The notes beneath the pieces are model-generated. The model had not been told where the DNA came from. It worked only from the letters and a program-made list of their open reading frames with translations, and ran no database searches. A stretch of 64,000 nucleotides of DNA from Streptomyces sp. NBC_01428 (lineage in GTDB: Bacteria; Actinomycetota; Actinomycetes; Streptomycetales; Streptomycetaceae). Each line of letters starts with the position of its first letter. Position 1 is the first letter of the stretch. The DNA lies in NCBI RefSeq assembly GCF_036231965.1, contig NZ_CP109499.1:1178001-1242000 (forward strand). The letters are read 5' to 3'. A program made the translations under genes and the position numbers. Below are positions 60,739-64,000 of the stretch, one piece after another.

Positions 60739-61725
60739 TCAGTTGTCGGCGGCGCTTCCGGCTGCCTGCGGTGGCGGCTTCGGAAGAAGCTGCCGGCGGC
60801 CGAGGGCGATCAGCGTCCGTACGGCGACAGCCCCGACGAGTGCACTGACCGCCGCCAGCACGAGGTACGTGTAGGTCAGATGCCCGGCAGGACGGCCGGA
60901 TTCGATCCAGTGCAGGGTCACGGCGCCCACCGCTGCCCACGAGAACGTGAACGACCAGGTGCTCGGTGTGAACTTCAAGGACCGGAACAGCGGCAGGAGA
61001 CGGAGTTGCGCCAGCACCATCAACAGGCCGTATCCGGCGAGGCCCGCGGCGAAGGCGTCGACCCGGTCCCCGTCGATGGCGAAGTAGGCAAGGGAGGCCA
61101 CTGCGGCGGGGGCCACTTCGATGGCGAGCGTCGGCACGAGTGGCGTCGCCAGTCGAGGGCGGAACAACAGGCGGGCCAGGATCATCGAGCCGAGGATCAG
61201 CCAGCAGACCAGCCCCAGTCCCAGCATGACCTGCGCCAGGCGCTGTTGTCCGACCTCGGCCGCCGAGGCGGCAGCGAGAAGACCACCGGCGACCGTCGGC
61301 AGGAAGTACCCCGGGTGCAGATGGTCCAGCACGAGGGGACCGTAGATCCACTGCCCGGTGAGCCAGCCTCCCAACAGCACGGTCAGCACGATGAAGACGT
61401 CGACGACGATTCTTCCGGCGCTTTCGGCATGCGGTGCAAGGCCTTGGGCCGCCAAGAGCATCGGGGTGATCAGCGCGAGTGAGACGAACGGGCCGGCGAC
61501 GGTGTCCGTCAGGTCGGCCATCAGCCGTCCCCTGCCCCCGGCGACGTACCTCAGATAGCCGACCAGGGTGCTCAGCCAGACCAGCGCGGCGATGGCCAGG
61601 AGCACGTCTGCGACGGTGTCGGGCGCGTGGCCCTGCCGGCCGGCGGTCACCCACAGTTCCGCAAGTCCCGCCAGTCCGAACGGCATTCCGAAAAAGTTGA
61701 GCGGAATGCGGGGGGCAACCATCAT
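60739..61725 (-). CDS. TDT/SLAC1-family transporter
   Basis: The product is 328 residues with about ten hydrophobic helices. The first, IPLNFFGMPFGLAGLAELW, and the HPGYFLPTVAGGLLAA segment are the two marks of the tellurite-resistance/dicarboxylate (TDT, TehA/SLAC1) fold. It should conduct an anion such as nitrate, malate or sulfite. The gene stands alone; a possible leader upstream has a partial TPP-riboswitch look that I rejected. The Pro-rich C-terminus is cytoplasmic. Confidence 0.85.
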   Translation of the reverse strand: MMVAPRIPLNFFGMPFGLAGLAELWVTAGRQGHAPDTVADVLLAIAALVWLSTLVGYLRYVAGGRGRLMADLTDTVAGPFVSLALITPMLLAAQGLAPHAESAGRIVVDVFIVLTVLLGGWLTGQWIYGPLVLDHLHPGYFLPTVAGGLLAAASAAEVGQQRLAQVMLGLGLVCWLILGSMILARLLFRPRLATPLVPTLAIEVAPAAVASLAYFAIDGDRVDAFAAGLAGYGLLMVLAQLRLLPLFRSLKFTPSTWSFTFSWAAVGAVTLHWIESGRPAGHLTYTYLVLAAVSALVGAVAVRTLIALGRRQLLPKPPPQAAGSAADN

Positions 61726-62077
61726 CGACTCCTAGCCGGCTCACACGTTTCCCGGGCGCGGACTCGCCCTCTCCAAGCGGTTGGCGGTGGATCGAACGCG
61801 GAGTTCCCGACACCTGATGCGATCAGGCCCGCAGCCTTTCCCGGCAGCGGGTCAGGTTCAAGCTGCCGCGGCCGGTGAGGGTGCGGATTCCATCGGGCGG
61901 ACCAGGAAGTCGTGAAGAAGGCCCGAGGTGTCTTCCCGGTGCGATGTCAGCAGGAAGCGGCCGCCGTACGGGAGACGGACCTCCGCAGGGGACGGTCGGC
62001 GGCGGATACCCGGGCCCATCGGATCGAGGGCCACAAGCGGGCGCGCGGTGGTCGCGCACGACCGCCTGAGGGGCCTG
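61726..62077. other. Intergenic stretch before the TDT gene
   Basis: About 352 bp between the end of the LacI gene and the start of the TDT gene, both on the minus strand. It should hold the TDT promoter. No gene or complete RNA element is recognised. Confidence 0.35.
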
Positions 62078-63094
62078 CTAGGAGGACTCCCGCACCACCA
62101 GCTCCGTGGGAAGGACGATGTGCCGGCGAGGTTCCTCGGGGTCATCGATCTCCGCCAGCAGAATGCGGGCGATCGTGCTGCCGATCTCTTCGACCGGCTG
62201 ACGCACGCTGGTGAGGGGCGGGTGGGTGTGCCTGGCGATGATGGAGTCGTCGAACCCGACCACCGCGACGTCGTCGGGAACGCGCCGCCCCTGTCGGCGC
62301 AGCTCCGCGAGCGCACCCGCAGCCATGACGTCCGAGGCGACGAACACGGCGTCGAGCGCGGGGACTTGTTCGAGAAGTGAGCGCATGGCGGCCCCGCCGC
62401 CCTCCTCGGTGAAGTCGGAGGAGGCCACGAGCCCTTCGGGGACCTCGTGGCCCGCCTTCTCGAGGGTTTCGCGCCACCCCTGGAGCCGGCTACGGGCCAC
62501 GTCCATGTCCAGGGGCCCGCTGATCGTGCCGATCGTCCGGCGTCCCCGGCCGAGCAGGTGCTCGACGGCGGCCGCGGCTCCGCCCGCGTTGTCGGAGTGC
62601 ACGTGGCTGAGCGACTCCTCGGGCGAGCGGCGCCCGGCGAGCACCGTGGGCAGACCCATGTCCTCCAGCAGCCCCGGCAGCGGATCGTGTTCGTGCACCG
62701 AGACGAGGAGTACACCGTCCACCCGTCGCTCGGCCACCGACTCGGTGAGCTGGTCCCGTTCGGCCTGATCGCGTACGAGGACGAGTTGCAGTTGCGTCCG
62801 GGTCTCGGCCAGCGCGGTGCTGACCCCGCGGATGACTGCCGAGAAGTAGGGCTCGGAGCCCAGTCGGCTCTCCGACTCGGGAATGACCAGGGCAACGGAG
62901 TTGGTCCGGCTCGTCACCAGTCCCCGGGCGACCGAGTTCGGGACGTAGTTCAGTTCGGCGATGGCGGCGAGTACGGCGGCCCTCGCCTTCTCGCTGACGA
63001 GTTCGGAGCCGTTGATGACTCGTGAAACCGTGGTGCGTCCGACGCCGGCGCGGGCGGCCACGGTCTTGATGGTCGGGCGTTGCCTGCCCCCCAT
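62078..63094 (-). CDS. LacI-family repressor of the adjacent sugar transporter
   Basis: The product is 338 residues from the ATG at 63094, with GAGGAG upstream. The HTH is IKTVAARAGVGRTTVSRVING; the sensor domain has SVALVIPESES, VDGVLLVSVHE, GRGRRTIGTISGPLDM and AVVGFDDSIIARHTHPPLT. It is divergent from the sugar-binding lipoprotein gene 285 bp away, and the 38-nt paired repeat between them is its probable operator. It looks like a paralogue of the LacI protein at 42108 over most of its length. Confidence 0.92.
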   Translation of the reverse strand: MGGRQRPTIKTVAARAGVGRTTVSRVINGSELVSEKARAAVLAAIAELNYVPNSVARGLVTSRTNSVALVIPESESRLGSEPYFSAVIRGVSTALAETRTQLQLVLVRDQAERDQLTESVAERRVDGVLLVSVHEHDPLPGLLEDMGLPTVLAGRRSPEESLSHVHSDNAGGAAAAVEHLLGRGRRTIGTISGPLDMDVARSRLQGWRETLEKAGHEVPEGLVASSDFTEEGGGAAMRSLLEQVPALDAVFVASDVMAAGALAELRRQGRRVPDDVAVVGFDDSIIARHTHPPLTSVRQPVEEIGSTIARILLAEIDDPEEPRRHIVLPTELVVRESS

Positions 63095-63264
63095 GGCATC
63101 TCCTCGCTCGCGCGCTGTTCCACCGGCTTTCACCTGCGCATTGTGCCAGACCCTCCCAAGGCTCCCGGAAGGTCCCGGCGCGCGGGCGCGACATCGTTCC
63201 GCAACGAACTGGATTCACCTTCTTGACAGGAGCCTCAGGGGGCCGCCACGCTTCGGGGCCTTGA

Positions 63265-63302
63265 GTGGGTACGTTCCCACCATGCGTTGGGAACGTACCC
63301 AC
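63265..63302. promoter_or_regulatory. Paired LacI operator (15-8-15 perfect inverted repeat)
   Basis: GTGGGTACGTTCCCA (63265-63279) is repeated as its exact complement at 63288-63302. Each arm is also nearly palindromic around TGGGTACGTTCCCA, so the element can be read as two LacI sites 23 bp apart centre to centre. It lies in the divergent promoter of the LacI gene and the sugar-binding-protein gene. Confidence 0.8.
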
Positions 63303-63379
63303 CAGGACATATCGGGACCTGCGGAGCGGACCGTGGGACCCGAACTCCGGTGCGTCAGCGCCGCCGCTAGGAGGACGAA

Positions 63380-64000
63380 ATGGACAAGGCCCAAAGGAAG
63401 TTGCGTACACGAGCCGTGGCCGCCGTATCGGTCGTGTCGGCTCTCGGCCTGGTCGTGGGCTGCGGGAGCAGCGACAGCGGCGGGACGGGCGGAGGCAAGA
63501 AGGACGGCAAGGTCACCATCACCATGGGGCTGTTCGGCGTCATGGGCTTCAAGGAGACCGGGCTGCTCGACACGTACATGAAGGAACATCCGGGCGTCGT
63601 CATCAAGGCCGACGTCGCCGGTGACGAACAGACCTACTACACAGCGCTGCAGACCCACCTGGCCGCGGGCAGCGGGCTCAAGGACATCCAGGGCATAGAG
63701 ATAGGCCGAGCCAAGGAACTGGCCGACACCCAGAAGGACAACTTCGTCGACCTGGCCGACGTGTCCGGCACGGACCACTTCCTGCCGTGGAAGCAGAGCC
63801 AGGTCACCACCAAGGACAAGAAGGTCATCGGCCTCGGCACCGACATCGGTCCGATGGCGGTCTGCTACCGCAAGGACCTCTTCAAGCAGGCGGGCCTGCC
63901 GACCGAGCGCGACGAGGTCGCCAAGCTGTGGGAGGGCGACTGGTCCAAGTACGTCGATGCGGGCCAGCAGTTCAAGCAGGGGTCCAAGGACGACAAGGTC
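63380..64000 (+). CDS. CUT1-type sugar-binding lipoprotein (3' end outside window)
   Basis: The frame is open from the ATG at 63380 (TAGGAGGACGAA upstream) to the window edge; 207 codons are seen of an expected 420-450. A lipoprotein signal (RKLRTRAVAAVSVVS, lipobox LVVGC, cysteine 28) precedes a Gly/Lys linker and the start of a family-1 solute-binding fold: VTITMGLFGVMGFKETGLLD, TALQTHLAAGSGLKDIQGIE, and GTDIGPMAVCYRKDLF, the usual ligand-side segment. It should feed a maltose-type (CUT1) importer encoded to the right. It is controlled, by position, by the LacI gene and the paired operator. Confidence 0.9.
   Translation, partial: MDKAQRKLRTRAVAAVSVVSALGLVVGCGSSDSGGTGGGKKDGKVTITMGLFGVMGFKETGLLDTYMKEHPGVVIKADVAGDEQTYYTALQTHLAAGSGLKDIQGIEIGRAKELADTQKDNFVDLADVSGTDHFLPWKQSQVTTKDKKVIGLGTDIGPMAVCYRKDLFKQAGLPTERDEVAKLWEGDWSKYVDAGQQFKQGSKDDKV

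Noticed and set aside
61835..61875. On the minus strand, TTGAACCTGACCCGC followed by GCCGGGAAAGG looks like the 3' half of a TPP riboswitch, upstream of the TDT gene.
   Set aside because: The 5' half (GGGTGC and CTGAGA boxes) is missing upstream, and the gene is not a thiamine gene. Probably chance; a covariance-model search would decide.

Overview
The window is 64 kb of GC-rich actinobacterial chromosome, almost certainly Streptomyces. The evidence is strong G/C bias at third codon positions, Shine-Dalgarno sites of the GGAGG type, an RpoA protein that looks essentially like the Streptomyces sequence, a rare TTA leucine codon, and typical accessory families (DUF1996, DUF5996, DUF2252, amphi-Trp, LAL regulators, discoidin-GH16, CebR-like operators). 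It reads as accessory or chromosome-arm DNA rather than conserved core. No tRNA, rRNA, CRISPR array or complete insertion sequence was seen. Both outer genes are cut by the window edges. Layout. 0-3.5 kb: the 3' part of a large LAL/LuxR regulator and a secreted papain-like protein. 3.7-11.2 kb: a same-strand run with a DHA2 exporter, a PhzF-family enzyme, an ornithine-cyclodeaminase-family reductase, a PLP threonine-dehydratase-family enzyme, a DUF1272 zinc protein and an MMPL transporter; the first three overlap, so this could be a small amino-acid-derived metabolite locus. 11.3-19 kb: an enoyl-CoA hydratase-like protein, an orphan protein, two paralogous DJ-1/PfpI proteins flanking a MarR gene, a DsbA-like thiol protein, the debris of an MFS gene, a GNAT enzyme, a quinone-oxidoreductase-like MDR protein and a methyltransferase. 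19-24.6 kb (minus strand): GtrA, an anti-sigma-like ATPase, a truncated LysR gene, then a TagF-like polymerase with GalU, which suggests cell-wall or surface glycopolymer synthesis. 24.6-29.1 kb: a gene-poor stretch, an orphan protein, and a MarR-MFS-DUF1330 operon. 29.3-35.4 kb: a PAS-LuxR regulator divergent from a tightly overlapping three-gene operon (ATP-grasp ligase, PEP/pyruvate-binding phosphotransferase-like protein, MFS exporter). The ATP-grasp gene carries a TTA codon, so this looks like a compact, bldA-controlled natural-product locus and is the best candidate for an undescribed system. 35.9-43.1 kb: secreted degradative proteins (M4 protease, DUF305 lipoprotein, CBM6-DUF1996, discoidin-GH16 glucanase) with a divergent LacI regulator and CebR-box-like palindromes. 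43.1-48.1 kb: amphi-Trp, DUF2252, a SHOCT membrane protein, a TPR protein and a receiver-like protein. 48.5-49.5 kb: a full-length rpoA lying outside any ribosomal-protein operon, probably a second alpha-subunit gene. 49.8-55.4 kb: nucleotidyltransferase-like, NUDIX, DUF5996 and NADPH-FMN reductase-like genes, a decayed cupin gene, and a divergent TetR/SDR pair with a visible operator and a probably leaderless SDR transcript. 55.5-60.0 kb: a CUT2 sugar ABC transporter of the XylF type in one operon with its ROK repressor. 60.7-64 kb: a TDT/SLAC1-like transporter, a LacI regulator, and a divergent CUT1-type sugar-binding lipoprotein gene cut by the window end, with a 38-nt paired operator between them. 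All family assignments are from reading the translations; no database search was possible.
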